DNA from: Cytidiella melzeri | Taxonomy: Eukaryota; Basidiomycota; Agaricomycetes; Polyporales; Irpicaceae | Reading direction: 5' to 3' | NCBI GenBank assembly: GCA_022592445.1 | Contig: JABYQR010000063.1 | Coordinates: 62,001 to 126,000 of the forward strand | Length of the DNA stretch: 64,000 bases | Shown: in pieces, positions 1 through 11,307 of the stretch | Position numbering within the stretch: the stretch's first letter is position 1 | Layout: the number at the start of each line of letters is the position of its first letter | Notes under the pieces: generated by a model | Seen by the model: only the letters and a program-made list of their open reading frames with translations | Databases searched by the model: none | Told to the model about the DNA's origin: nothing | Made by a program: the position numbers and the translations under genes

Positions 1-69
1 AAGATGAGACTCCTCGTCTAACAAGGCCAAGACGCCTGTTGAGACTCACCCTCAAGAATACCACACGTC

Positions 70-200
70 TGCTTTAAGTGCAGCCATGAACACAATACAC
101 AGGCTGTGGCACGCTCAGAAAACCGGTCCCATGTGGCACGCCTGTTAAAAATGACCATCTCTCCTCGCAGGATCCTTCTGAACGCATCTTGAGCTTTGTC
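70..200. repeat. Diverged duplicate segment, copy 1
   Basis: Positions 70-200 resemble 2056-2190 in the same orientation. Shared blocks include GCTTTAAG(T/C)GCAGC, TGTGGCACGCT, GGTCC(C/T)ATG, GGCACGCC(T)GTT and AAAATGACC, followed by TCTC(C/T)T(C/T)GCAGGATC. Read on the minus strand both would encode a similar peptide, each with stops, so they look like remnants of one gene family near the RBR fragment. Confidence 0.5.
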
Positions 201-739
201 AAAGTTGGCAGTGTCTCGGAAGTGAGCTTGACACCAACAAAGCCAATCTCTTCTCTGAGTCTAATATGAACAACAATATCATAGCTGTTAATGGCGGTAT
301 TTTCACAGGAATGCAGATGGACGGTCTGATTGCAAAAGGTGGCGCAAGGACTGTGATCGATACCAAATCTTCATAGTCTTGCTTGAAATGATTTTAAGCA
401 GGGGTCCAAAGATGTCTGACTCCGCTGCCTCTGTATCTGGAGGTAATCCACAAAGCTTTACGTTGTAAGCACCAATCACTGAAAGTCCTTCATACATGAA
501 GGCCGACAAGATTGTGCTACCCATTTTGGCATTGTGAGCACCCTGTACGGTGCGCATGACTGCACTCGTTGACAGGCACATCCTCCGAGGAATGAGGGGA
601 TCTTGATGTAGTTGGTCATACGAGAACCAACGACAAAGCTCTTGAAGCCCTGGCTGGTCAAGTTTGTGAGCCATGGTCCGAACGCTGCATGTCTCAACTA
701 AACAGAAACAAGATTAAGTGCCGCAATTGGTAAACAAGT

Positions 740-1490
740 TGTCACTCACCTGGTTGTCTTGCCAGTTGCACCTCTTGATGTCTCGCGTGCTGGTCCATTC
801 TTCAAACTGAAGCAGCTCCTCTGTTTTGGGGTCTGGACACTTGGTGCCCTCGTGGTACTCGACATGGCAATTTGCGCAGATTTGAACGAGGCAAGAGAAA
901 TGCTGCCAGACAATGCCGCCTGGTGCATTGCAATAAACCTGGACGCAGTTGGGAGTTGGACAATAGTGAAACTCAGAAGGTCAAGAGTAAATGTAAGCTA
1001 GGAAAGAGGCATGCACAAGGCGCTAGAAGTCTTTGGAAGTCAAGACTCTGCAGGCAATGCTTAAAGGTATTCTATTTGAGCGTTGTGCTTCATTCCCAAG
1101 GCAGTTTGAGGGGAAGGCCTTCGTGCCAACTGCGGCAAGCAGATAGGCTGTTACACAATGTTTGCACCATGTATGTCCACAGTCCAGTGTGATGGGTAAG
1201 GAAACTTTGTCGAGACAGATGGAACAGCCATTTGCTGTTTGTTTTCCAGTATTCAGATTTCTGCGTTGTTGAGCCTGTTGGATAATGAGACTAGCCACTT
1301 GCACTGCGTCCTTGTAACTTTGAGCGTCAACATCTTTGAGTCAATGTAGATGTTCCCCGCCCCCAACTCCTGCTGCAGCTTGACGAGGTCTGAATTCATA
1401 GTTAATCCGACGAGGTTACCATTGACAGGCAATGAGTGGGTTTTCTGAGCGCTAAGCTTGCCCATCTGCTTCTGTATAGCTTGCTTAACC
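740..1490 (-). pseudogene. Decayed RING-IBR (RBR) E3 ubiquitin ligase-like gene
   Basis: Reading the minus strand, 1304-1023 encodes a RING half-domain: CSICLDKVSL, then CGHTWCKHC, then FPSNCLG. At 975-745, in another frame after a probable intron, comes an IBR/second-RING part: FHYCPTPNCVQVYCNAPGG, then CANCHVEYHEGTKC. This order is that of RBR ligases, which pass ubiquitin through a catalytic cysteine. The segment before the RING (1465-1330) sits in a different frame from the RING, so a frameshift lies near 1320-1345. An in-frame TGA at 981-983 precedes the IBR part and would be Arg if read CGA. I see no good 5' end. Agaricomycetes carry many RBR paralogues and this looks like a dead or partial copy. 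The domain call is firm; whether any product is made is doubtful. Confidence 0.6.
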
Positions 1491-1499
1491 TGCTGAAGC

Positions 1500-2590
1500 C
1501 TGGAGCAAGGCCTGTAAATGCAAATGCGTGAGTGGCATAAACCACCTAAATGAGAACATTGTCAAGAACACAACCAAACTCTATGAAGAGCGAGGAAGTG
1601 ACGACGGGGATGGAGGAACGACGAGCGAACTCGCGTGGACGATGACGACAAGGAAGATGATGATGAGGGAGACACAACGACGAGGGAGCAGCTAACGATG
1701 AGCTAAAGACCAGGATATATTAGTACAGTGATAGACCTAGTACAAGGTGGACGTCACCTAAAGACCAGGAGGTAGAATCTGAGGTCTTTAGGGAGCTACA
1801 GGGTAGGTTTATATACATCTCAGACAAGGACCCCTGGTACCGGGTCTGTACTCCTAACACTGCCGTATGGTGTGCTATGGTGCGATGTTCTACAATGTTC
1901 CACAATGTTCCAGCACCTTCTATGATCATGTGACCAGTCTGTCACATGCACTTGATCACATGCAGTAGCCATGTATCATCGATAAGATAAGATAAGGAAA
2001 ATAAAAGGAAAAGAAAGGAAAAAGTATGCATGTTTGTGACAAACATCCGCATTATTTGCTTTAAGCGCAGCAACAAACCCAGTACCTGTGGCACGCTTAA
2101 AAAACAGGTCCTATGCAGCACGCCCGTTGAAAATGACCGTCTCTCCTTGCAGGATCTTTTCAAACGACATCTTGATGATGGCAATGAGCTAGATGACAGC
2201 GTGTATTTGCTGCAGCAGATGAACTTTTTGCTCTTGCTAATCAATTCTGCATATCTGGGCAGGTCAGGCAAATAATGCTCTAAAAACACTGCGGAATGGT
2301 TTGGTGTGCAAGGCACTGATTCATCAAACTTGGTTGCCTCTCGATCTCGCAAATGATTTGAACCTCGCGGTGGCGGCCTAAGTGAAACAAAGATTACATT
2401 TTGATATATCCTGTTCATTTTTCATTTCTAAAGTATGTTTTCGTGGCGAGAAATAATATTTTTTGAGACAGTAGACTTCAATTTGTGGGGCAAGGTGACA
2501 TCATATTTCTCAAATACAAGTACAAAAATTCAAATCATTAAGCTATCGACGACGTATTGAGGGGCTATTTAAAACAATAGATGCATATCC
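1500..2590. other. No supported gene; simple sequence and possible LTR remnant
   Basis: 1600-1700 is GA-rich, with ACGACGAG-like simple repeats. 1700-1945 read on the minus strand has a TATATAAA motif near 1815 and an LTR-like composition, but I found neither paired ends nor a target duplication. The rest of the stretch, apart from 2056-2190, shows nothing recognisable. Confidence 0.3.
2056..2190. repeat. Diverged duplicate segment, copy 2
   Basis: This is the partner of 70-200 in the same orientation. Minus-strand reading gives a peptide starting ILQGETVIFNGRAA followed by a stop. No longer open frame supports a gene here. Confidence 0.5.
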
Positions 2591-2598
2591 AGTTGTAC

Positions 2599-3598
2599 TT
2601 AAGCTCTGTAGGTGACAATCTTGACCTTAACCATGATGTTCTTTTTCTTGGCAGCAAAGGTGTTAGCGAGGACAGCTTGCCCGACCTGCTTGAGTTGCGG
2701 GGCATACTGAGCCTTGACTTCACCGAGAACAGGTGTTTTAATGTCCTCAGTGATCTCTCCGTATTGGATAATCATCTTGTTGCCAGTGCCTTGGGAGTAG
2801 CGAATGCAACCAACGGGAGCATTGCATTGACGTTTCTTGACTTGGACGGGGCTGTGGAGATGAGTGGAACCCAGGTGTACATAGATTCTCCTGAAACCAC
2901 GGTGTGATCTTGAATGACAGTGAAGGTGCAGGCCTACGTAACATTGGTAACAATGGCGAATGACGATGAGGGACAAACATATTTTCATAAACTCGACAAT
3001 CAGTTTATCGTTCTCATTGGCTGCAAGGTGGGCGATGACCAAAATGTTGAGCTTCCCCCAAGTAAGTCTGGCCTTTAAGCCAGGCAGGACAGTAACCCAC
3101 CGAGAGAGGTCTTGGAGGGAGGCGACGGCTGTCATGTTAGGGACGTAGGTCAAGTCCTTGCCAAGACCCCAAGGGAAGGCGTGGAAGGACCAGGCAGCAA
3201 ACAATTGAGATAGGCAAGGAGGGAGCAAACAACCCTGCCAGCATCCTTGGCGTTCTTGGCGGTGGGCATGAGACGGTAAAGCTTCACCGCAAAAGAACCC
3301 ATGGTGGGGAAGCTGCTGTAGTGGAGGTAGTTGCTGTAAGGGGTGTCGAACTTTTTGACGAGGGTGCAGCATTCGAAGAGGGTGAACTCACCAGACTCAC
3401 AGATATCGACAAAATGGTACCAGGTGTACCCATGATGGATTGATCATGAATCATGCTATTTGCGAAGTCCCAAGTGGTGAAGTACTGGTTGTTCGACCCA
3501 ATCTTCAAGTTGCCAGTACGGATGGCTGTTATCTCAGCGAGCTCAGCGCTAAGGATCTTAGCCATCTCCGCATCAATGGCTGCGATGAGGGTGTTCAA
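2599..3598 (-). CDS. Unrecognised gene or gene remnant
   Basis: The minus strand carries coding-looking blocks in changing frames. The first block starts MNTLIAAIDAEMAKILSAEL at 3598. A second, near 3400-3200, includes KKFDTPYSNYLHYSSFPTMG. The last block ends at 2599 with NIMVKVKIVTYRA, preceded by YGEITEDIKTPVLGEVKAQ. Frame changes near 3410, 3190 and 2960 could be introns, since GT and AG candidates exist, or frameshifts. I do not recognise the family. The even codon texture and plausible hydrophobic and charged pattern suggest a real protein ancestry. It could be a degraded multi-copy element gene, given the repeat-rich surroundings. Confidence 0.35.
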
Positions 3599-4708
3599 GT
3601 TGGATCAGGTAGAAGTAGTCATTGTACTAGGGGCAAATCAGTATACACAAACTCTGGATTGAACCTGCTACACACAAAAATGAAGAGCAGTGACTTGTCT
3701 GAAAGGACAATTGGCTGAGGAAAGAGAAAAACAGCGTGATTTGCTTACAGGTCTTTGTTCAAGTGGCTGGAGATGGGGACCGGGAGCAGAACGGGGCAAC
3801 TCTTTTATGGGGAGGTGATGGAACTGGTCCGACTCTTCCAAAGTGTAAACATGTTTGAGGGAGTCCTGGAGCTCCGCATTATTTGGGGATTGGCAGGAGA
3901 ATTCTTAGCTCTCTGATTGCTATCCAAATGGACAATGGGTGGTCAGATGGTCTTATTGTGGTGAGCAGCGTGCAGACCGCAACGGAAAGGTGAGGTCTGG
4001 AGGTCCAGCTGACTGATGAGAGGTGAGCTGTTTGGGTAGGTGCAGACCAGATGTTTTTGGGATGAATGGTGGCGTCGTCAGTTGAGCAGGAGTGAGGGGT
4101 ATCTGCTGCTGCAGCCAATTATGGTGGAGGCCAAATGGTGTCAAGTTCTCAATAGATTGCAAATGCAGCACCATACTTCCGTCAACCGCATGAACGGTTG
4201 CTCCTTCCTATCTCATTTAGCGTCAGGATAGGGCCGTAAGGAGCTGGGAACGGAGCAAAGTTCTGATGGAAGCAAGATAACTCGGCAGTATCCTATTGTG
4301 CCTATTTTAAGATGGCTTCTGTTCCGTTCACACGTACCACTACAATTGAGGGGTCCATTTTAGTTGACCCGGTGACCTGGCCTGATTCCAGCTCAGATTT
4401 TGGCTGCCTGTTGTCCTGGTTCCCCTGTAGGTCGTTCAGTTTGGGGCCTGAATGACAAGTCCCCCATTTTCACCAGAACTTGCTATTACGGACATTCTGT
4501 CGCTCTTTGAGTTTTCTATGGTACTCGCGAGATGTGTCTATAATTCTAACGTACAGGTTTACATTAATTTGTGTCAAATAAGAAACAGAATTTTCACAAT
4601 GCAGCTGAGTTAGACAGAAGAAAGAAAGTTTTGCCAACGTCCCTCGCGTTCTTTTCGTGTGAAGCATGCGGCAAGAAACGTAACTGTTTTGTGAAGCTCC
4701 TCTTTGAA

Positions 4709-5293
4709 TCAACGGCCCCCTATCTCGATCTCAAAACATTCTCCATACCTCACTTGCTTTATGAAAAGATGGTGCGGTGCAAGTTTCTTGACAATTTCCT
4801 CCAAAGAATACGCTTCGGAAATGGGGACGAGATTGTAACTGCCGTCACGATAGGGGAAGTGTAACCCGCTTTTGACAATGATGATCCCACGGCAGTCTGA
4901 GTTACCAAGGTGATTCCTGGGCTCTGGTAGCGTTGCCAGATACTCTTCTATACCCAATGATTCTTCTGGCTCCTTCGCCGTTTGAAACGAGCCCAATTCT
5001 GCAAAGCTGGGGCGACACAACAACAATGTGGACCTGTTGCAGATAAATAGAAAGCACGTCATTGAGTAGAGCAAACATACCGAGGCAGAATGCCACCAGA
5101 ACCAGCATAGATTGATTAGGCCTGCTATACGGAATATTAAAAGCCAGGCAGAGAACTTTGGATGGGTGGCTTGAACCTTGAAATATCGCTCGTAGCTTTT
5201 TGAGGCCCTCCAGACCTTCAAAAACAGAGCCTGAACCTCAGGCTGAACCATAGCAGGGTGGTTCTTTGAGGTATAATCTTCACAAACAAACAA
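4709..5293 (-). CDS. Hypothetical protein, 5' part shared with a dispersed repeat
   Basis: An open minus-strand frame of 194 codons runs from 5293 to 4709. The first part (HPAMVQPEVQALFLKVWRAS) is encoded by DNA that recurs at about 30890-30997. The C-terminal part (GLHFPYRDGSYNLVPISEAY, then APHHLFIKQVRYGECFEIEI) looks like a genuine folded-domain tail. The middle is hydrophobic and cysteine-rich and may be an unspliced intron. I do not recognise the family. Reuse of the 5' part elsewhere suggests a repeat-borne or mosaic gene. Confidence 0.35.
   Translation of the reverse strand: MFVCEDYTSKNHPAMVQPEVQALFLKVWRASKSYERYFKVQATHPKFSAWLLIFRIAGLINLCWFWWHSASVCLLYSMTCFLFICNRSTLLLCRPSFAELGSFQTAKEPEESLGIEEYLATLPEPRNHLGNSDCRGIIIVKSGLHFPYRDGSYNLVPISEAYSLEEIVKKLAPHHLFIKQVRYGECFEIEIGGR
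5165..5275 (-). repeat. Dispersed repeat X, copy 1
   Basis: About 105 bp, starting at TATACCT (5275, minus strand), match 30997 to about 30890 on the same strand. The shared core encodes MVQPEVQALFL. Both copies begin exactly at TATACCT, while the flanks differ completely, which marks an element boundary. Confidence 0.55.
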
Positions 5294-5299
5294 TTCTTT

Positions 5300-7130
5300 G
5301 CAGCATGATGTGTGTACAAAATATCAAACAAAAAGAAAACCAGACAATGACTGCAGCCAGACACCCACGACAAAGATGACGATGAGCAGAGAGAGCCGAA
5401 GCGCAGGACAAAGTCAGAACTCAACGCCCTCTTTAACCTCCCCGCCTGACAGATGACCTGGTACTCTTTGTACCCCTTGGATCTTCTGGCATGGCTGCAA
5501 GCGACGTCCCACCACCAATGTCTGTGTCACTCACCATGTCTTGCGACGTTGACAGTGTGGGGCCAGTTTTCTTTGCCTTGTCTTTTCCCTGGCTTTGGGC
5601 TGCTTTGGAGGAGGATCTTTGGCACCCTTGTCCTCTCGGAGGACCGTGTCAGCGGGGAGTTGGACCATGTTGAAGTACCAGGTTCCTGCGGCTGGTGGAA
5701 TGGCCACACTTCTCCCCAGGCCGCGTTCACTATTTACTGGTCAGCATGCGTCTTCCCATAGATCTGTGGCAATGTGCTTACTGATTGTTGCCGATGCTCA
5801 AACACCACCGGACGGCAGATTCTGAGCGGTAATAGCATTGTTGCTGAACTATATGGATGAGCCACTTTGATACACTCTAGTTTTTGCTGCCACTGAGCAC
5901 TGCCTTTATAGAGAGGGCTTGAGGGATGTACTACAATTACAATATGTTACTATGTACTCTCTTCAACTCTTCCAGCATCAAACAATAGTTATCCAGCCAG
6001 CTCAGGTCCTCTAGCAATTCTTGGTGCTCTGGTGCCATTGTCTCCTACCCCCCTCCTTCGCTCGTCTACAACACCCTCAAAGTATCCTTTGTTTTGCTAT
6101 GGGTAGTGTTGTTATTTCAGTAAGACTAGACGTAGCATCCAACACATACCTCCCAGCTGTGATACCAGTCAACAAGCTTGGGCAGAGTATAGCCCTGAGG
6201 AAATATCCTTCAGAACTCATTGTCTGGGCTCAGAGGTATAGGGTCTGCACGCTGGTCGTGGCCGTGCCTCGCCACGAGAAGACTTCCAATCAGTGTTGAT
6301 GGTGCGTGCGGCATGCCCCGCAGCTTCGTGAGCACAGCGTATACCTGTTGGTTTTGGCGTGCCTCCTCTTGCATGGCTTTCCTCAGTGAAAGTTGCGCAT
6401 CATGAAGATTTGCACACGCAAAATCCATGACAACCTTGCATGGCAATGCCAGTGTTACCATTTTGTGTCATGCAGAAGACACTTACTCGTGAGGTAGTCA
6501 ACCTCTACATTGCCATGTTAATACAGTCGGTCATACCAGACATTGACGGGGTGATATCAGATATTGTTGGGCAGTGAATAGTAACTCTGCCTTTCTCCCC
6601 TTCACTATCTATATGTGTACCGAAATTCTGCTACTTCCCACCACTGTCAAATGTTAGTTCAGCTCACTAGGCGACGCCTGATACGCGGTGGGGTTGTCAA
6701 ACAGCAGCTACTTGAGTAGTTCCAATCAAATTTTAGCCGAGATCTTTCTGATATAGATGGGAGAAGTATGTCAGATTTACACTGCGTTGCATAATAGAAT
6801 GCACCTGCATGGTTTTTTGTGCGCAATGACACACCCATGTCATGCTTGCTCAATGTCAACAGCAGGGTGTTTTGAGAGGCATGAGTGAGCAGTTTGTGCA
6901 AGTGGTAGCGGTCACAAACAGCACTTATGTGTGACTGACTTTGACAATGTGCCAACCAACCTCGGAAAGGCTCCAGGTGTCCCCTTGCAGACAACAATTT
7001 ATCAACTGCAGTTTATCAACCACAGCCATGTGGTGTTGTTTGCAGTTACAATCAGTTGAGAAAAGAGGAATATTGCAATCATTATAGTCTAAGTCTGCAA
7101 TACCCATCAATGTGCTTGAGACACAACGTT
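5300..7130. other. No supported gene
   Basis: Scattered short frames occur on both strands. Examples are a proline-rich minus-strand stretch at 5500-5735 and a basic plus-strand stretch around 5345-5445. None combines a start, a stop, splice sites and a recognisable motif. I see only likely gene remnants. Confidence 0.3.
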
Positions 7131-7135
7131 GACGT

Positions 7136-7370
7136 GTGGGCTGTTTGCAGCCATCCATTGCACTAGCCTCTGTTACGCAGTGGCCTCACACTGTAGGGGG
7201 CCCCAAATTGCGGCTATCACTGCATCAGCTTAACTTAGGTAATATGCATTTGCCTCACCCCGTGGGTGGCCGCAATTTTGCAGTCATCACTGCATTCGAG
7301 AGGGGCACATCCAGCATCCCAGGGGAATGGCGTACTTCTCACCGTGGCTGCTATTTGCAGTCACCCACGT
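7136..7370. repeat. Left palindrome arm of the candidate element
   Basis: Four GC-rich imperfect palindromes of the type GGC(C/T)GCAAnTTGC(A/G)GCC lie near 7138-7157, 7199-7216, 7263-7285 and 7343-7365. CTCACCCC precedes the third and CTCACC the fourth. The arm mirrors 10717-10985. Confidence 0.55.
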
Positions 7371-7724
7371 CCTCATTGTGTTACTGACATAAACAATGGC
7401 AAGCAGCGCTCACGCGTCTAAGTCTAAACACAGTCTTGGCTGATGTGACGCAACCTTTCATTTATGATCTGGCCGGATCACAAAGCCTGAATGTTATCAT
7501 AGGCCGCCTTGCCATACAAGCGCTATTAACTTCGGGGTGTCGGCTACGGCAACCATGTTGCAAACCGCTAGTGGCAATCTGGCATTGGTTGCCACTAGTT
7601 TTGGTCAGCTTCGACTAACTTTCAGCCCCGCTCGCGTAAAATATAACGCTAGCAACCGTTTTCATGGTATTAAACACAGTGCAGGGGGTGTTGTTCGCAG
7701 GACTCACTTTTCCCTCCCGCTAAT

Positions 7725-10433
7725 ATGGTTCACTCTTCAGACAAATATCTGCCTATCCTCAACCTCACTGTACAGCAATTGGTTCATCACGGTCTGGCTA
7801 TTCTGCGCACAGCACAAGACAACAACAACGATGAAGAGAACGACAACAAGATTCAGAATTTCATCCGCTACATGCTAGCCGGTTGCTATGTTGATGGCAC
7901 CCACCATGAATTCAGGGTGTTTCTCAAGCAGCCAGAGATAGTTGTGGGTAACCTCACTTAAAAAGCTTCAAAAACTTGTTCGGTGTTACTACAACGTTGC
8001 CATGTACACGCAGCTGGACAATATATCCGTTTTCCAGAGACAAGCTCCTTGGCACCCCTGCAGGTTCAGTTCTTGTGGACATCAGCATAGCAGTACACAT
8101 TCACACTCATCTCTTTATTACATTTCTGATGAGAGTCTCAACTATCAACTATCAGAAAACCGGTCCTAAGAAAAGAATTCCAGTGGCAGACGTTCCTATT
8201 ATGTGGTTTGGCACCATAGGCCCAGGAAGCGGGGCAACCACGTTCATCTGCTTTTCAGAACTCTATCATCGGGGCAGATCTACCACAGTGGGATTGAAAG
8301 ATTGGTTGAACGTCTACGACGGATGTATCATTCCCGTGCTGAAACATGCAGCTTCCACTCAAGTCAGTGAGCTGCCTGCAACATTGCATGACTTCTGGAC
8401 ACTGCCAGCAGACCAGCGAAGTCAGCAGGCAGGTGCAGCAGTCAAGCTGAGGTAGCAGCAACTTGCTCCCCTTGTGGAGAAACTCACAGTCCAGCTTCAA
8501 CAATACCGCTTCTTCTGACATTAGTTCTTCCTTCACAACATCGTTGCCAGGCCCTACTTGTATGATGCTAAAACCAACCTGGAAAGATCAGATGCATATG
8601 GCGATGCTCAGATGGACATGGACATTGAAGACAAGATTGACAAGTGGCGAGCTCTGGTTAGCTGCAAGTTCTCCCAGGCAGGCAGGCGCTGCCACATTTA
8701 TCTGACACGGTGCTCTTCCCCACCTTCTTGCCTCAATGATCCCAGACATGTCGTCAGGAGCCATCAACCAAGTTGTTTCCAAACACACCATCAGGGCGTT
8801 CTGTCACAACTTTTCTGATGCTGGATCATTTTTAGCATGGAGTACTGCTGAGCACAAGATGGGAACTATTGAAGAGCTACAATGCATATGGGAAGCAGGA
8901 GGTGGGATCTACCAATACAAACTTCTGCAACCCGACAGTCTGCTGCCCACCGGTGTTCAAGCAACACAATGCTCTCTGGAAGGCATACTGGAGGAGCTAA
9001 AGGAGAATATGGATAGCCAGCAGCCGCAGTTGGTTACATCATCCATAAAGATGCTCCTTCCTATGCAGGATGCAAAACACATGGTGCCCATATTGGATGA
9101 CATGACCAAGGTGGTTGCATGTATTCCTGTACATGCCTGGTGGTATGTAATCTACTTTGTTCACTGCATATCTACACTAACAAACAATGCTGTCAAAGGA
9201 GCCTGATGTTTTACCGAGTGCAGGCTGCGTGTTATGCACTTGGCTGGTTGGTCTTCACACCGCGCATGGGCCGAGTATGGAGGAGGTCATTGACTCTTGG
9301 ATTGACGCTGATATGTGTCATCAACGCAGTTGTTGACCGCTTGCACATAAGCCAGACACCCTGGATACAACAGTTACTCCAAAGCAGCACCATGCACTGG
9401 GCTGTAGAAGTGTCTGAAGAAGGGCTGGAGCTCTACTTTGCAGAGGGGAAAGAGGAGCCTCTGACATACAGGCGCGGAATATACATGTTGGCGGACCTGC
9501 ATGAAACAGAGGTACCCTTCGGATGAGGCAATGACGACAATGACGTGTTTGTTGTGCAACACGCTCTCCCCCTTGACAGAAGAGCACTAGAGGATGACAT
9601 GCTTGCAGTGACTTACAACCACGATTCGTTTTCCCAGCTCCGGGCAGAGTTTGGCTTGCTCTCTGAGCAGGTCAATGTTGCACGCAACAAGAAAAATGTG
9701 TGGACGCAACCCAAGGGCCCATCTAGAATTTACATGGAACTGTGGGACGCACTTCCACACACACCCCACAAGTTGTGGTACTGTCAAAGAATCCAGCTCG
9801 GACCTGACTTTGAGGCAGCAGAGATGAACATCGACAGGCCAGATGAAGATGAAAATGATGATTGGAATAGAGAGGCACGCTTGTTGGAGTGCGACAATCT
9901 TGAAGCAATTCTTGGGTACAATGTATCCTTCAACAATTCATTCATGATGTCATGGAGAAGTCGACAGCCTCTCGTGAACACGGACCGCTCCAGACTTTGT
10001 CACCAGCTGAAATGTGCAACATCTATATAGACCTTTTCCAAGACATGCTGGTTCCCTTCACTGCAGCTTATTTCATGGCTCCTTCAGTCAATGACTGGCA
10101 AAAGATTGCTCAGGTCCTATTTCCTCCACAAGGGACTGCGCGCAAGGAGAAAGCAACCCATTTCAAGAACTGCAGCTACAGAAAGGCATGGAAGATGTGC
10201 TTAACAGATTGACAGTCCCACAGGCCAAGGTAGCGTGCGAGTCCATGTACACTGTGTTGAACAGGTTTTACTGGTTGCCCTACGCAAATGCTGCAGAATT
10301 GTGGCAGAGCGATAAACTTCCTGGGCTTCAATGGGTGACGCTGCCACCAGGTTGGACAGGTGCCGCAGCAAGATTGCAATTGCTTCAGTTCCTTCTTACT
10401 GATTATGTGGAAGCTATGCGGTACAAGGGCTGA
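7725..10433 (+). pseudogene. Broken long ORF of unknown family inside the palindrome-armed element
   Basis: The ORF starts at ATG 7725 (MVHSSDKYLPILNLTVQQLV) and stops at 10433 (FLLTDYVEAMRYKG). Collinear blocks in different frames cover 7725-7961, 7976-8455, 8558-8700, 8736-9165, 9210-9526, 9527-9965, 9952-10165 and 10188-10433. An in-frame TGA lies at 9524-9526. Several joins are restored by one extra base, for example near 9940 and 10165; 9140-9215 could be an intron with a GTATGT donor. The product would be about 850-900 aa and acidic, for example RPDEDENDDWNREARLLECD near 9840. No transposase, nuclease or zinc-finger motif that I know is visible. Its position between inverted palindrome arms suggests a transposase or accessory protein; that is inference only. 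Confidence 0.55.
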
Positions 10434-10437
10434 CAGG

Positions 10438-10498
10438 GCGGAGGAGACTGCTTGGAAGAACGGAGGAGACTGCTTTGGAGAACGGAGGAGACTATTCC
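10438..10498. repeat. Short tandem repeat, about 24-bp unit
   Basis: Two full units and one partial unit of CGGAGGAGACTGCTT(T)GGA follow directly after the stop codon of the broken ORF. Confidence 0.6.
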
Positions 10499-10716
10499 TG
10501 GTAGTGGAGCTCAGATAGATCTAGACAGAGGTGAATGCAATGTGTAAAACGCAGGCAAGAGTGATATTTCTGCTTTCTATGATTGAGAAATCACACAGCC
10601 TGACAGAATAGTGATATATGGCAGGAGAGCTGCTGACAAAAGAACCACATACAGAGCCAGCCACGGCGCACTCCTCAATCTGCAGACAAAACCTGACTGC
10701 TCATCAAATAAGACAG

Positions 10717-10985
10717 CCGCAAATAGCGGCTGTGGTGAGGGGTCATGAATGCTGGACTATACGTTTAGAATGGCAGCCCCTCTCCATGTTCACTGGCCTT
10801 CATTGCTGATGGCTGCATTGTGCAGCCACCATGGGGTGAGTACCCTTTGCAGCAATTGTCCGCAATTTGCGGCCACGTCCACACACAGCTCATTTGCTTG
10901 CACTTGACATCCACTTGTGCCCCTAGCATGCAGAAGTAGTGCATGCAGCCTGTGTGCATGTTGTGGCCGCAAATTGCGGCCACAT
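10717..10985. repeat. Right palindrome arm of the candidate element
   Basis: Palindromes lie at 10717-10733, 10811-10830, 10858-10875 and 10963-10983. The last has 10-base arms around a single central base. Order and flanking words (CACC, GGGGTGAG on the plus strand) mirror the left arm. Confidence 0.55.
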
Positions 10986-11307
10986 GTGCATGCTCCTGAC
11001 ACATGCTATCCTATGTCCTTGCATGTTACACCTGTCCCCACAATGTTCACTATTTGTGGCCATGCCATCTGTGAGCATGTTTGGCCCTCTGTATTGAGGA
11101 AAATGTGTCAAGAGTTGAGAAGATATGGTTTTCCAAGGATAAATGACGTAACTATTGATAAAGTGATAGGCTCTGTTGATCTCCCTGAATGTCAAGGTCA
11201 GACGGCAAATGTGTAGCTACGTAATCACCGATGGCTTGCGTCTAGTTTTTGCATCATACTGATGTCAAGATGTGCATCCCCACGCATGACCACAGTCATA
11301 CGGACTG

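Larger units (their letters stand above)
7136..10985 (+). mobile_element. Candidate DNA transposon with inverted arms of four palindromes
   Basis: A broken long ORF (7725-10433) lies between two arms. The left arm has imperfect palindromes near 7138, 7199, 7263 and 7343. The right arm, read in reverse complement, has matching ones near 10984, 10880, 10840 and 10741, in the same order. The third pair shares CTCACCCC(G/A)TGG followed by GTGGC(C/T)GCA. The fourth shares CTCACC, then GC(T/C)GCTATTTGC. Between pairs three and four both arms carry GAGAGGGGC and TCCAGCAT. The outermost right palindrome has arms GTGGCCGCAA and TTGCGGCCAC. Ordered, inverted, multi-copy palindromes flanking one gene are typical of subterminal transposase-binding arrays. 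I could not find exact ends or a target duplication, so the limits are approximate. Confidence 0.5.

Noticed and set aside
1700..1945. Possible minus-strand solo LTR
   Set aside because: TATA-like motif and composition only; no TG...CA borders with a target duplication could be found.
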